Source: Panax quinquefolius (taxonomy: Eukaryota; Streptophyta; Magnoliopsida; Apiales; Araliaceae). From it: DNA of 64,000 nt. Positions 25,480 through 38,334 of the stretch are shown one piece after another. Location of the stretch: assembly GCA_020205615.1 (NCBI GenBank), contig CM035168.1:3551830-3615829 (forward strand), given 5' to 3'. A program made the position numbers and the translations under genes. Below the pieces are notes generated by a model. That model made no database searches. It was not told where the DNA came from and saw only the letters and a program-made list of their open reading frames with translations. Positions within the stretch are counted from its first letter, which is position 1. Each line of letters begins with the position of its first letter.

Positions 25480-25984
25480 TTCTAATAAAAGTAACAATCA
25501 GGAACAATTAGCAGAATTAAATATGCTTCACTCAACAATATTATTACAAATAAACTTAAAAATCAAAATAAAAAATTTCAATTAACGCAAGCACACTGTT
25601 TTCGGATTTCACCAGCACTACCCGTAAGGACTCCAATCTTACCCATCTTTACTATAGATGCCTCAAAATCTTCCAAAAAAGTAGATTCATAGGGGCCAGC
25701 CTGAAGCTTGACGTAAGCATTGGTTTCCTTGTCATTGAGAAGGGCAGCATCAGATTCGAATAGGCCTCTCTTTTTAGCTACAAGGGTGTAATAATCTTCG
25801 TCGAACGATTTGAAGCTTCCTGGATCCATTTCAACCAGTGTATTCACATCTGTTGGCTTACAGTTCTTCTTCAGTTGGACTACGTATTTAGGATCTAACG
25901 CAGGGTCTGTATCACCTTTGCCCGTAAAATTGTATAGCCGATTGCTGAAGCTAGAACAGTGAGAAGTCCCTACGGTGTGTGATC

Positions 25985-26690
25985 CTGTAGAAATGTAAGG
26001 TTATTAATAAATAAATAAATTAGGCTTCCAGGAAATGTTATGAGTAGGGCTGCATGCAAATGAATTAACTTAGGTGAGATGAGCATTTAATTTTCTTGAT
26101 CAAGTTTAGCTTGTTTATGAATGACGTTAGCCTTTGGTCGATTCATAGGAAAGTGTTGCGTTTGAATAACAAAGAGTTGCATTAATTTATTTAATTTTTT
26201 CGAGAAATGTTATATATGAACCCAAAAAAATATATAAACAAAGTTGCGTATAAAAAGAAAAAGGGAATGTTTTCAATTTTATAGAACGATCTTTCTTTTT
26301 AGTTGATTTTCTTTAGCGATTGACCAAATGAAAATTTTCATAAATAAGAAGTTGCATGACTTAGATCAATCAAATAATGATTTCTATCCAATAATTCGGC
26401 TTAATCAATTTGTCCATTTAGATTGCATTCGCGTCATATAATGATAAATAAAGAGGAAAGGAGAGAAGAATTTACAAAAAAGGGATTTAGAAAAAATAGG
26501 TTGTTTCGGATTGGAGAGGACTTTTGAACTAGGTATATGTAAGTTATCGAAAGTCATAGAAAGCCGATTACAAAATGCAATTATGTGCGAAGACTAACTT
26601 CACCAAATCTGATCATGTTCATGAGTAGCACGGTTCATTTAATTTGCGCGCAGCCCTAACTAATTACACATACATGCAACTGTAAATTAC
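25985..26690. other. Intron 3 of peroxidase gene 2
   Basis: 706 bases with GT/AG ends. No inserted element was recognised. Confidence 0.7.
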
Positions 26691-26905
26691 CTGATAGAAC
26701 TACCAAATCCTTCACACTCAAACCCTTCGAAGCAAATGATGCTTTTAGTTGAGCGATGTTGGAGAAAGCAGGTGGTAAATCTGTTAAGGCCTCTGACAAT
26801 ATTGACACTTTTCCATCCCTTCGTCCGAGGGGAACCTTCCAGTATGGTACCGGTCCTTTGAGCTGCATGCAAGCCAATCATGCGTTCAATTCGATAATTT
26901 AACTA

Positions 26906-27310
<405 letters not shown>

Positions 27311-27400
27311 TCAGGTCTTGTGCATTAGCAAGGTCTAACGCTAAACAAACAAACATCATCTCTGAATAAAAACTGAAAGAAGCTGCTTTTGAAACACCAT

Positions 27401-28974
27401 TTTCCTTCGAGAGAATTGAACTTCAATGGATATGATTAATTACGAGTTTTTGATATGGAATGTGAAACATGCATCTTGTATTTATAATTAATAAGTAGAG
27501 GTCTTTTTTTGGATTGACTTATACTTGTGCTCGTATGAATGTATTAGATTAGAGGAATTAGTCAAATTGACAAACTTAAATATATAGTATATATAATTTT
27601 ATTTTTCTGTTATTCATATAATATCTATGTGACTTTGTCTTGCAAAATCTGCAGGTGCTAAAATCCCAACATGAGTTAAAATAGTAGGGTTGACTACATC
27701 TACCTACATGAATGTGGGTTCTATGTGTTTTCGTTCTTCTATTATAATCTTTTGATTTGAATTATATAGTGTTCCAGGCTGATGAAGCTTGCCAGCTTCA
27801 TTATATTTTCATATCTTAAAAAAAAGATAATTTTACATATTTTGTTTATTGTTTTCAAATATAAAGTTTCCTTAAAACGTATGTATACTAATTAGATGAA
27901 TTTTTTTATTTTATTATATTTTTGAATATTAAACTTTGAAAAATAAAAGTTTTGTATTAAGAAATTAATTAATTAATCAAAATTATTTTCAAGTAGTGTG
28001 TGATCAGCTGCACACCTTTATATTCGGGAAAATATAAATTAATAAAACTGTCATTTTTTAGACAGTGAATAATGTATATAATTAACAAGATTAATAATAA
28101 GATGAGAAATTGTAGGCAGTACACATGCAATTGAAGTTATAATTATATCTTAATTATAGGAAGAGAAATGTATTAATTAGATGTACACTTTGATTAGAAG
28201 TTTTGATTATATACTAGAACCCTAGATTATAATGAAGATTAGAGTTATCAGGAAATACTGAGGCCTAAGAGCAATTGGTTTAGTTGTGATTAATTAGGCT
28301 TAAATAGGTTTACTTACATAGCCGCCGTGGTACGGTGCAAGTAATTAACATGAATAATATTTAAGATGTGGTATATATTCTATTCTTACATAGTTACATG
28401 GTATGTCATGAACACAACTAGCCTTACTCAATCTTATGGTGGTCAATGAACACGTGGACGACTACCTAACTAATTTAACTAATCCGGCGGAATGATTATT
28501 ATTTTTAATTAGTTTATGTGTAACAAGATGTGATCAATTAGTAATATATTATTCAGTTTAAATAGCTAGGTTGTATAAGGCGTGAAGATTTGATCTAACT
28601 ATGTACTCATTAGAGCTGGTGAAAGATGAAATGTTGTTTTATAGACTAATTAAAACGTACGGATTAAACGTTTAATTTATTACTGATTTTCTACTTTAAA
28701 GTTGGAATGTTTCTACAAAAACGTATATAAGTCCGAGTCATATATATATATGACATAGTATATATTATTTATTGGAGATTATGTAGTTATATAATTATTA
28801 TGCAGAGAATTAAGAAGCTTTAAAACTAAATAATTTTGTAATGGTTTGGTGAATAAAAACTAATTAAAGTAAATTTCTATGACGAAAAAATCCTTCAGAA
28901 AGTTGTCAGCGTTTTCGCTAACTATATTGGGTAGGATTGATAGATATATAAGAAAACAAATTAATAATAATAAT

Positions 28975-28978
<4 letters not shown>
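27401..28978. other. Intergenic DNA upstream of peroxidase gene 2
   Basis: AT-rich. No gene or element end was recognised beyond the TATA box near 27480. Confidence 0.4.
27478..27486 (-). promoter_or_regulatory. TATA box of peroxidase gene 2
   Basis: TATAAATAC on the minus strand, 78 bases upstream of the ATG at 27400. The spacing suits a leader of about 45 bases. Confidence 0.5.

Positions 28979-29009
<31 letters not shown>
28979..29009. repeat. (TA)n microsatellite, preceded by (TAA)n
   Basis: taataataataat followed by a 31-base TA run. Confidence 0.9.
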
Positions 29010-29011
<2 letters not shown>

Positions 29012-29509
29012 TGTTGAGAAATATATGAAAATTATATTGTTGAAATGATCAATATTAATATATAATTAATTAAATGTATATGTCAACCACAACCCTTGAG
29101 CTAATTACAAGGGCGCGTGATTATTCTAGTCCCCTCTTGTTTGCATTGACCGCCTCATATTAGATTAGCAACATACAGTAGTACTCTGGTATTCATTTGC
29201 AAGTGAAACTTGCATGTAAGAAAGCAAAATATGTATGCAGTTTGAACACAACAAACAAATGAAAATACGTACTCATTCTTCCGATATGCATGATTTTCAG
29301 TTTTATTTATGCATGTTTTATCATTCATGATCTGAAAAACATAACAAACAAAATAATGATCAGCCTCCTGAAAAATTGATCGATCTCCAAACAATTAAAT
29401 AAAATATTCCATGCAGTCTCTTTTTTTGTTTTTTTTTGTTTTCCATATATAGATAGATAATTCTAGAACAGTAAATCCATATATATATATATATTAACGT
29501 ACAATTAAT
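29010..29509. other. Upstream region of the ubiquitin-like gene
   Basis: It contains ccatatatatatatat at about 29478-29494, the only TATA-like sequence near the ATG at 29510. The open frame at 29155-29394 (-) has no recognisable domain. Confidence 0.4.
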
Positions 29510-30274
29510 ATGAAGGTCTTAATTGTAACGCGAGCATGTGAATTGGCTATAGAAGTTGCGGTCAAAGAAACCGTTCTGGAAATCAAACAGAAAATTCAAC
29601 AGTTTGTTGGAGTCCCAGTGGCTTTACAAATCCTTAGTGTTCTGGGGTGGGAATTAATAGACGGACTAGATTTGGAAGATTATCCAATCGTCAAAGAAGG
29701 TACAGAAATCAATCTCACAATCAAGTCCTCCATGCAGGCGCCACCCCCTTTGGAATATCGTAGTGGTAAGATTCAAATAATTGTTAAATTTTCTGCAAGA
29801 AAGATAAATATAGAAATCGACACCACAGAAACTGTTGGAAGTCTAAAAGAAAAGATCCATATAATCGAGGGCACTCCAATCAAAAGAATGTCACTTTTCT
29901 TTTCCGGGAGAGAGATGGACGAGGACTTTCGCAATCTGAGTGAGTATGGGATTTGTGAATTTTCCGAAATTATTGTGTTCCTCAAAACTATGAGTCGTTT
30001 GGTGGCTGAGCCTCCTTCCAGAGGTCTTAGTATGGTGGTGCAGACTTCTTCTAGTTTGCTTGATGCGGCTAGGATTCCTGTGGAAATGAAGGACTCCAGC
30101 ACCGTTAACGAATTGAGGCATTCGTTAATTGCCAGAAAAATCCTGCCCGCGGATGATTATATATTTGTTCACAAACAAAGGATCATGCGTGAGAATTGTA
30201 GCCTCCGTTGGCATGGCGTAGAAAATGGGGATAGCCTCTATGTGTTCAAAGGGACCGTTAGCCGTGGTGGATAA
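29510..30274 (+). CDS. Triple ubiquitin-like domain protein with C-terminal Gly-Gly
   Basis: An uninterrupted single exon of 254 residues. Three ubiquitin-like (beta-grasp) repeats are visible: about 1-72 (MKVLIVT start, TVLEIKQKI helix, VPVALQILSVLGWEL), 86-159 (KIQIIVKF, TVGSLKEKIHIIEGTPIKRM, LFFSGREM) and 173-248 (LSMVVQTSS, TVNELRHSLIARKILPADDY, IFVHKQRIM). Linkers are short, and the chain ends TVSRGG, with Gly253-Gly254 as the last residues. Family knowledge: plants have several divergent ubiquitin-superfamily proteins built this way, mostly uncharacterised; Gly-Gly ends are what E1 enzymes activate in ubiquitin-type modifiers. The first and second repeats have no Gly-Gly, so processing into monomers is unlikely. 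Whether it is conjugated is inference. It could also be a non-conjugated UBL scaffold. No intron and no damage are visible. Confidence 0.85.
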   Translation: MKVLIVTRACELAIEVAVKETVLEIKQKIQQFVGVPVALQILSVLGWELIDGLDLEDYPIVKEGTEINLTIKSSMQAPPPLEYRSGKIQIIVKFSARKINIEIDTTETVGSLKEKIHIIEGTPIKRMSLFFSGREMDEDFRNLSEYGICEFSEIIVFLKTMSRLVAEPPSRGLSMVVQTSSSLLDAARIPVEMKDSSTVNELRHSLIARKILPADDYIFVHKQRIMRENCSLRWHGVENGDSLYVFKGTVSRGG

Positions 30275-31376
30275 TATATACTCCATTTTATATGCTAATT
30301 AGACTTGCTGCTAGTCTATAAGTGTTATTAAAGCATTATATATAGTCATAATTATAATATGCCGTATTAATTAATTGAATCTTAATTATAGATAATAGTG
30401 CTAATTAATTAAGCTTTAGAATTTAGAGTACCATATTCAAAGAAAATGCATAAAATTGGTATCTTTCACTCACATTTTTTTAAAAAAAGAATGGTCGGTC
30501 CTACATTTCTGTGAGAAAAAACTATGTGAAAATATAAAAAACTGTTGGGATCAAAGTCATGCGGGTTCGACGAATAACCTCTACGACAGGGTAGTCGGTT
30601 TTTCTAATGTATTGGGTCTCATGTTATAACAATTAATATTTTCTAGTTAATATAAAAAATATTGTTTGGTGTGTGAATTATTATAGTGTGTGAGACTAAT
30701 GAATACATCAGACAAGCAGTACTAACCAAATTGGTGAACTTGGGTATATCGCGTATTTTTATTTTTCTATTTTTTCGTATAATATTTGTATGATTACAAT
30801 ATTATTCGTTCTTAAATTCCAACAAAATTACATATGAAAATAGTGCTCCCATTTTAAACAAACCACAAACTTAATGAATAGCCTTCGGCGTACCTTGGGT
30901 TTTACTTATTTATTTATTTTTAGCCTACACTGTATTTTTATGTTCAGGTTTGTGGAATGTGAATAAAAGGTTGAACCATTTATGCCTATTGCTTGTAAAT
31001 TGAGCTTCCGATTTACGCAACTTTTTATGGAATAGCCTCTGGTAATGCGTGTACGATATTTTGAAGTTAAATCTTATTTTGGGCCTTTGTTATGTGTTGA
31101 AGAGGACTTATAGGCCAGTCCAAAACTAAGTTTTATGTTGTAATTTAATCATAGTAAATGTTGTGTGATGGTTGATGTGTCCATATACGAAACCCATACT
31201 TAAGATGAGACAGTAAGTTGAACTTGTAACACTTTCATTTGGGCTCCAATTGAGGATGGGCTGTTAGTGACACTTAATATTTCAAATTACATCCAAATTA
31301 AGACAATAAATTTATCAAGTAGCCCAGACTAAACACAAATCAGTTCGTTGAAAGGCACACTCAAACTTAGATAATA
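30275..31376. other. Intergenic DNA downstream of the ubiquitin-like gene
   Basis: The first 100-200 bases probably hold its 3' UTR. The stretch 30860-31280 is less AT-rich but shows no coding frame that I can recognise. Confidence 0.4.
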
Positions 31377-31727
31377 CTCTATCCCTTTTAAATAATAAGA
31401 TGGTTGTTAATTTTTTAAAATAAATTTAAAATATTTTTAAATATAAAATTGAGATAATTTATTAAAAATTATGAATAAATAAATTTTACAATCTATTCCA
31501 TCTAAATTACAAGATCATTAATAATTTTAAAAATTAATTTAAGATATTTTTAAATACAAAATTGAGATGATTGAATAAAAATAAATTTTACAATAAGTAG
31601 TGAATTTTAGATAATTTACTACATTTATTATTGTATTTATTAAAATTGAAATAATTTTATCAACTTTAAGTATGAATTCTATATTTTTAAAAATTAATAA
31701 TGATATTATATTCTATAGTGGAGGAAG
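31377..31727. mobile_element. Stowaway-like MITE, diverged
   Basis: The left end CTCTATCCCTTTTAAATAAT and right end (inverted) CTTCCTCCACTATAGAATAT are both flanked by TA. The interior holds an internal duplication of about 115 bases containing aagatatttttaaatacaaa. The terminal match is weak. Confidence 0.55.
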
Positions 31728-31729
31728 TA

Positions 31730-32272
31730 ATATAATGCAGAGTGATTAGGACAACTACCTGACTGCCTATATATCAAATAAATGTTCAGATAAACATCTT
31801 CCCTACGCCAAGCCAGATTATAACAGGATTCCCAGTGCATAATTTACAAATTTGAGGCATAATTGTGGAGGTAATCTATGTATATTGTATAGATTTATTT
31901 GGAAGCGGTTTTCACTATGCCTCCCTCGGGACACAGCTTTTTCTTTTTTGGTTTTCTATCCAGTTCAACTTAATACCGATTGCCGTACTCATCCTAGCTA
32001 GGTAATTATGTTCTCCTTAATTTCATACTATGAGAGAAATCTTATGAAATTAAAGTTGATTAAATCATCACATCTTATATATGTTATATACTAAGATCAG
32101 AGAGGAAAATAAATATATAATTAATAACATATAACAATCGGTATTGTTAAATCAAATTATTGTAATATTTTTCATGTGTTATATTATGTTTGTTAAGATT
32201 GTTAGTTTAGTAATCATAACGCCGATAATCAAGAAGTTATTATTATTATTATGAAAAATATGAAGTAACAAC
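31730..32272. other. Intergenic DNA left of element D
   Basis: It contains 32083-32202, parts of which recur inverted at 44928-45080. No gene was recognised. Confidence 0.4.
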
Positions 32273-32277
32273 TAAAA

Positions 32278-34893
32278 TGTGACGCCCCCAAAATTAGGTA
32301 TATATCACCCATCTTGAATTTAATACTTATACTAAGATGTAATTTAAATACAACTTATTAACATAACTCATGCAGTATAATACGACATAAACTGTGAGTT
32401 TAAATACAAATATCGCCTCTACTAGATATTATACAAACTCAAACAAAAAGTCCTCATTACAAGTTATTATCACACTATTTTACGTAATAGTGAGGACTAC
32501 TAATGCTATCTTCGCATGACCATCACTGCTTCCCGACTCGTCCCAAATTTATATTATCATTTCAAAGAGAATAAAGAAAGAAAGGGTGAGCTCAACTAGC
32601 TCAAGAAGAAATATTACGACTAAGATAATGCAGTATAAATTATCAATAGTCTTCAATAATGTTAAACCGATAAAATACAATAGATAAACCGCTTTAATCT
32701 GCAATGAATATGCAATCCATTAAAAGAGTCAAGTAGAAAATAAAGTCTACTATCTTTTAGGTTTTAAAAGGTTTTTCATCATCATTTATAAATGGACTCA
32801 AATTTTAATAAATATTTCACATCATCGAATCACCCTCGCACTACTAGCCAAGGATATTCTTTAAGATCACGACCACAATTATTCATGCACTACGCCAAGA
32901 ATATTTGTGTATTCATTAATGGTCATGATCATGCCAACAATCGTCCCATCAATGCACTACTACCAATCGAGGATTTTTATCACATCATTTGTAACATTAC
33001 TACCATGATTACACCGGTCAGCCTCTCGTCATAATCATACCAAGTCCATCTACGCACTACAAAAAGCCATGTATTGACTTTCAAAAAATATAAACATGAG
33101 GATGATGACAATGATATAAGAATTCAATAAAACAAGTTCAAGAATTATTTTATCCAGAATTATTAACGCCCAAATTGTCAACACGATCATCGTTTTGTAG
33201 AGTAAAATTCAAGAATGATCGTAAGAATATTTCTATGAAAAGATATCTTGGATGAAACGCAAATATCAAGGATATTCTACTAATTTCATGGAGTATAAGT
33301 CAAAGTTTTAACCAACCGGGTATAATAAGGAATGGAATAACAAAAGAAATCACCACGCATGCGATAGATCAATGCATGCACGAAGTTATTCCAATGTAAT
33401 AATAAATAACTAACCAGTCGTGAAATTCACACCGGCTGTGATGTTCCAATGTAATAATAAAGATGGAACCGCATCCTGTAAAACACACGATAGATATTCC
33501 AACGAATAATAAAGATTTTAACCAGTCCTGTAAAACACACGCATGTGATGTTCCAACAGAATAATAAAGATTTTAACCAGTCCCGTAAAACACATGCATG
33601 TGATGTTCCAATGTAATAATAATAAAGATTTTAACCAGTCCTGTAAAACACATGCATGTGATGTTCCAATGTAATAATAAAGAATGTCACCAAGTATAGG
33701 GTAAACCACTTATACAAAAGTTATTCCAATGTAATAATAAGCAATGGAATAACAACAGCTTCTCTTCATGAATAAGAAAGAATAACACCCTTTACATTTG
33801 GTAGGAGATTGAATACCGCAGCGAGCAGTAAGAACAAAATACTCTTCTTCTTTCTCTCTTATTCTCTCTATACTTTCTCTCTATAGCTTGAATGAATTCG
33901 TGAAAATAATGAAGCCCTCAGGCCTCTATTTATAGAAGATTTCTAGCTTAAAGACCGCCGATGAAAAGGCAAGTGGCTCGACGACCGGGTTCGACGCTTC
34001 AGAATGTGAAACGACAAGTGGTTCGACGCTCGTAATGTGAAACGACAAGTGGTTCGACGTCTGGTAAAGGTAATTACTATTAACGAAGGTAAATACTATC
34101 GATGAAGGTAAATACTATTCACAAGGGTAATTACTATCGACGAAGGTAAATACTATTCACAAGGGTAATTACTATCGACGGTTGGTAAATACTATTCACA
34201 AGGGTAATTACTATCGACGAAGGTAAATACTATTCACAAGGGTAATTACTATCGACGAAGGTAAATACTATCATGATGAAGAGACTCTTAGATGATGACA
34301 TATACGAGCCCCCATAAAATAATCAAACTTACCACAAATCATAACACATATTTAATCTTTCAATAATTATTAATCATTTATAACTTGTCGCCTCAATTAT
34401 TGATTTAATACTATAACATATTATACGATGATGATATCGTGACAATAATTGAATCAATAATATAAGAGATATGATGCAAAGAATTATCGTAGCAGTAATT
34501 GATCGAGCATAGGTGACTTCACGTAAAGATCAATAATCAATACCGCAGTGCTACTACGCAACCACGCCAGACATCGTACTTTTTTTACCAATTTCGGGTA
34601 GTTCAACAGCTTTTAACGGTAACACCTCCGTAGTTATTTTTATAAAAATATTTTTGTCGCTTTCTCAATCCGACAATAATGTCAGGTCCACCAATGATTG
34701 AGCCATTGTATTTAATATTCCCTAACAAAAAGAATATTCCCACCCAAACGAATATTTTATAACAACTTGCATACTTTGCAAAATTTATAAATATTACCCA
34801 CAACTATAACATTATATCAAATTTATTCCATAATATTCAAAAATAATATTTATAGAAAAATTCATCTTTATTTATAAAAGTCGGGGTCTTACA
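32278..34893 (-). repeat. 3' LTR of element D
   Basis: On the minus strand it starts TGTAAGACCCCGAC at 34893 and ends GGGGGCGTCACA at 32278. It contains the U3 repeats (34060-34270), a TATA box near 33928, the TTATTCCA hairpin array (about 33360-33740), the GGGCTAGTTGAGCTCACC-type block (32587-32604) and the terminal hairpin (about 32410-32435). Confidence 0.93.
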
Positions 34894-34907
34894 ACCTCCC
34901 TTCTTAT
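34894..34907 (-). other. Polypurine tract (element D)
   Basis: On the minus strand, taagaagggaggt directly precedes the 3' LTR start TGTAAGACC. Confidence 0.8.
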
Positions 34908-34909
34908 GA

Positions 34910-36260
34910 AATTTCAGCCCGAAATTAGGGTACGACTGGTATGTCGAAGAGGTAAGGATACCTTGATTTCATTTCGATTCTAACTCCCAAGTCATTTCCT
35001 CAACATCGTGGTTCCTCCATAAAACTTTGACTTGAGGTATAACCTCGAGCGTAGAATATGTTCTTTCTTATCCAAAATTTGAACAGAACCTCTTCATACG
35101 CCAAATCTTCCGCTATTTCGTCCTGCTTCTAACTCAATAATATGGTTCGGTCTTTCACATATTTACGTAACATAGATATGTGAAAAACGTTATGAACACG
35201 AGACATATTTGGCAGAAAAGCGAGTCTATAGGCCACAGCTCTACTCGATCGAGGATTAAAATGGACCGATGAATCGAGGGTTAAGTTTTCCTCTTTCCAA
35301 ATCTTGTAACTCCTTTCCATGGAGCAACTCTTAACAACACACGATCTCCTATATCGAATTCCACGTTTTTCGATGAAGATCAAGATAACTCTTTTTGTCG
35401 ATTTTGTGAGGTTTTTATACGTTGTTTGATCGTTCAATCTTTTTCCGTAGTCATACGCATTCAACTCCGGCCCCAACAACGTTGCTTCACCCACCTCATC
35501 CCAAAGATAATCGAGAACGACACTTTCTTCCATACAACGCTCGAATGGAGCCATGCCAATACTTGCTTGATAACCTTTGTTGTTGTAGGAAAACTCCACC
35601 AATGGTAAGAACTTGTCCCAACTCCCTTGAAATCAAGGACACAGTAGTCTTAATAGATCTTCAAGAGTTTGAATAGTCCTCTCCGATTGTCCGTCTGTCT
35701 CCGAGGATGATATGCCGAAGCTAAATCGTAAGTGCGTGCCTATAGCTTTTTGCAAACTAACCCAAAATCGTGAAGTGAATCTTGGGTCTCGATCGAAACT
35801 ATGGATACCGCAGATACCATGCAGCCTTACAATCTCGCTTATGTACATAATGAGCAAGACGTTCAAGTGTATAAGTTTCTCGATCGGTAGAGAAATGAGC
35901 GGACTTGGTCAACCTATCAACAATGACCCAAATCGCATCAATGCCTTGAGAAACCTTAGGAAGACCCCAGAATCGAAATCCATGGTAATGTGCTCCCACT
36001 TCCATTCTGAATTTCAAGTGGTTGCATGGACCTTTTGGTACTTGATGCTCCGCTTTTAACTCGTTGACAAGTTAGACACCTTGAGATAAACAAATATTAT
36101 CTCTCTCTTCATATTGCTCCACCAAAATGTATGATTTAATATCATGATACATTTTGGTACTCCCAGTGATGGATTGCAAATGGTGTGTTGTGTGCCTCCA
36201 TCATGATATTATACTTTAAATCGTGGTCGTTAGAACACAAAGTCCTGAGTCGACTCAAGT
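34910..36260 (-). pseudogene. Integrase core and C-terminal tail (element D)
   Basis: In consecutive broken frames on the minus strand, the pieces are: WGLPKVSQGIDAIWVIVDRL and TKSAHF (about 35880-35990), HGICGIHSFDRDPRFTSRFW (about 35760-35830), SSETDGQSERTIQTLEDLLR (about 35650-35710), VEFSYNNKGYQASIGMAPFE (about 35540-35600) and LRKYVKD (about 35140-35170). These are the order and motifs of Ty3/gypsy integrases, including catalytic Asp and Glu regions. The tail near 34930-35100 is chromodomain-like, as in element A. Confidence 0.88.
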
Positions 36261-36269
36261 ATTCCTTCT

Positions 36270-37840
36270 TCATCGATTCTTGCTTCCCAAGATAAGACCT
36301 TCTTGCACTTTCTTCCTCATACGCATCACCTCAGTCCAGTAGCTTGAAAGCGACTTTAACTTTATCAATTAAAGTCGGTTCTACTCAGATACTCGCTTAT
36401 CATCACATGCGTCCCCTCGAGTCTTTAATTCTATCTCCATCCTTTGCAAGTCACACAAAATGGGCCTTCGTTGACAATATCGCACTCAGATTGTGCATAT
36501 GATTTTCTACTCAATCGCGCCGCCTACCACGCTCGCTTTTCCGGGATGGTATTGGATGGTATGATCATAATCTTTCAATGATTCCAAGCCAACGTCGTTG
36601 TCGCATGTTGAGTTCCTTTTGAGTGAAGAAATATTTGAGGCTTTTATGATCCGTAAAGATCTCCACTTTCTCCCCATACAAGTAATGCCTCCAAATTTTA
36701 AGTCTAAAAGATAACAAATGCTAACTCTAGATCATGAGTAGGATAATTCCTCTCATATTCTTTGAGTTGTCGCGAGGCATAAAGCTATTACTTTTCCATG
36801 TCGCATGAGAACACATCCCAACCTTTGCCTCAAGCATCATCAGAGATGACAAATCCTCCGAGCCGATGGTATTGTCGTAACAGTGCTCTTGAAATAAGTC
36901 TCCTCTTGAGTTCTTGAAAACTCTTCTCACATTCTTCGCTCCAACCGAACTTTGTATCTTCCGAAGTCACCGAGTCAATGGAATAGCGATTCGAGAAAAT
37001 CCTTCCACGAATCTCCGATAATAACCAATTAAACCGAGAAAGCTACGTACTTGATCCATCGATTTAGGTTGTTCCCGACTTTGAATAGCTTCAATCTTTC
37101 TTTGGTCAATGATATTCCATGACTTGATACCACGTGCCCAAGGAATGCTACTTCTTCTTCGCCGAACTCGCATTTCTTCAACTCGGCATAAAGCTTATAT
37201 TCACGAAGCTTTTGGAGTGTCGACCTCAAGTGTTGCTTTCATGATCTTCACGGCTTTTGGAATAAATAAGGATGTCATCAATAAAGACGACCACAAAGTG
37301 ATCTAAATATTCCTCAATACTTTCGCTCATCATATCCATGAAGGCAAGAGGAGCATTAGTCAATCCAAAGGACATGACTAGGAATTCATAATGCCCGCAT
37401 GAGTTCCGAAAAGCCGCCTTTGGAATGTCACGGCTTCTAATCTTCAATTGGTGATATCCTAACGAAGATCAATCTTTGAAAAGAATTTGGCTCCTTGCAA
37501 CCGGGTCAAACAGTCATCAATACGTGGCAATGGATACCTATTTTGATGGTGACGTGATTCAACTCCCGATAATCAATACAAAGTCGCATACTCCCATCTT
37601 TCTTCTTCACGAATAGAAGAGCACCCCAAGGAGAAGTACTAGGGCGAATAAAGCCAATGTCTAACAATTCCTCGCATTTGGGTCTTTAACTCCTGAAGTT
37701 CAATAGAGCCATTCGATATGGGGCTTTGGAAATAGGTTTTGTGTCGGGTTCAAGGTCGATACAAAATTCAATTTCACGCCTGGGGTAGGCCAGAAGTTCT
37801 TCTGGGAATACGTCAGAAATTTATTAACAATAGAATATCG
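36270..37840 (-). pseudogene. Reverse transcriptase and RNase H (element D)
   Basis: On the minus strand the pieces are an RT N-terminus (PYRMAPIELQ-type, about 37700), [20 protein letters not shown], then [16 protein letters not shown] at about 37250-37300 with the catalytic Asp pair, ELKKCEFGEEEVAFLGHVVS, and SMDQVRSFLGLIGYYRRFVE (about 37000-37060). A weaker RNase H region follows to about 36400. Frameshifts break the frame every few hundred bases. Confidence 0.88.
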
Positions 37841-37842
37841 CT

Positions 37843-38330
37843 TTAAAACCGACGTATTTTTTTATTTAAATCATGACATGAGCTAAGAAAGCTTGACATC
37901 CGCTTTTTCAATAAACGAATAGCTTTTTGGCTTGAGATGACCGTGATTGATTTTAATGGTTTGGTCGTTTGAATTCGCATAATAGGTTGATTAGGAATAT
38001 GAAAGCTAACAACCTTACGAAAACAATCAATTTTTGCATGATAAGTAGTTAACCAATCAATCCCTAGAATCACGCCAAATGCAAGTATTTTTAATGAAAT
38101 AAGATCGACGGTGTAATGTGAGGGGGACCGATTTGAACCAAACAAGACTTATAAACAAAGCTGGATGTAATGAAGGTTTCTCCCAACGGAGTTTCCACAG
38201 ATAAGTCAAAGTCTAATTTCTCCTGAGTCAAATTTAATCGATGAGCGCAAGTAGGAGAAATAAAAGAATGGGTAGAACCCAGATCAAATAAAGTATAGAC
38301 TTCATTAGAGTTTATGATAAGCTTACCCGT
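37843..38330 (-). pseudogene. Protease region (element D)
   Basis: On the minus strand, SNEVYTLFDLGSTHSFIS at about 38245-38300 corresponds to the Asp-Thr-Gly active-site loop with Leu in place of Thr. LDFDLSVETPLGETF and the frame at 37843-38145 (VDLISLKILAFGVILGIDWL) continue the domain. The same block is seen at 4160-4500 in element A. Confidence 0.8.
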
Positions 38331-38334
38331 GATG

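Noticed and set aside
29155..29394. 79-codon minus-strand frame upstream of the ubiquitin-like gene
   Set aside because: No domain, unusual Cys/Phe-rich composition and no promoter features.
29773..30121. Minus-strand frames inside the ubiquitin-like gene
   Set aside because: They are antisense shadows of the real coding frame, with no independent features.
34060..34270. Regular short repeats that look CRISPR-like
   Set aside because: The units abut without unique spacers and lie in a plant LTR U3. They are tandem repeats.
35422..36059. Plus-strand frames opposite the element D integrase (35422-35676, 35712-36059)
   Set aside because: Antisense to recognised integrase motifs.
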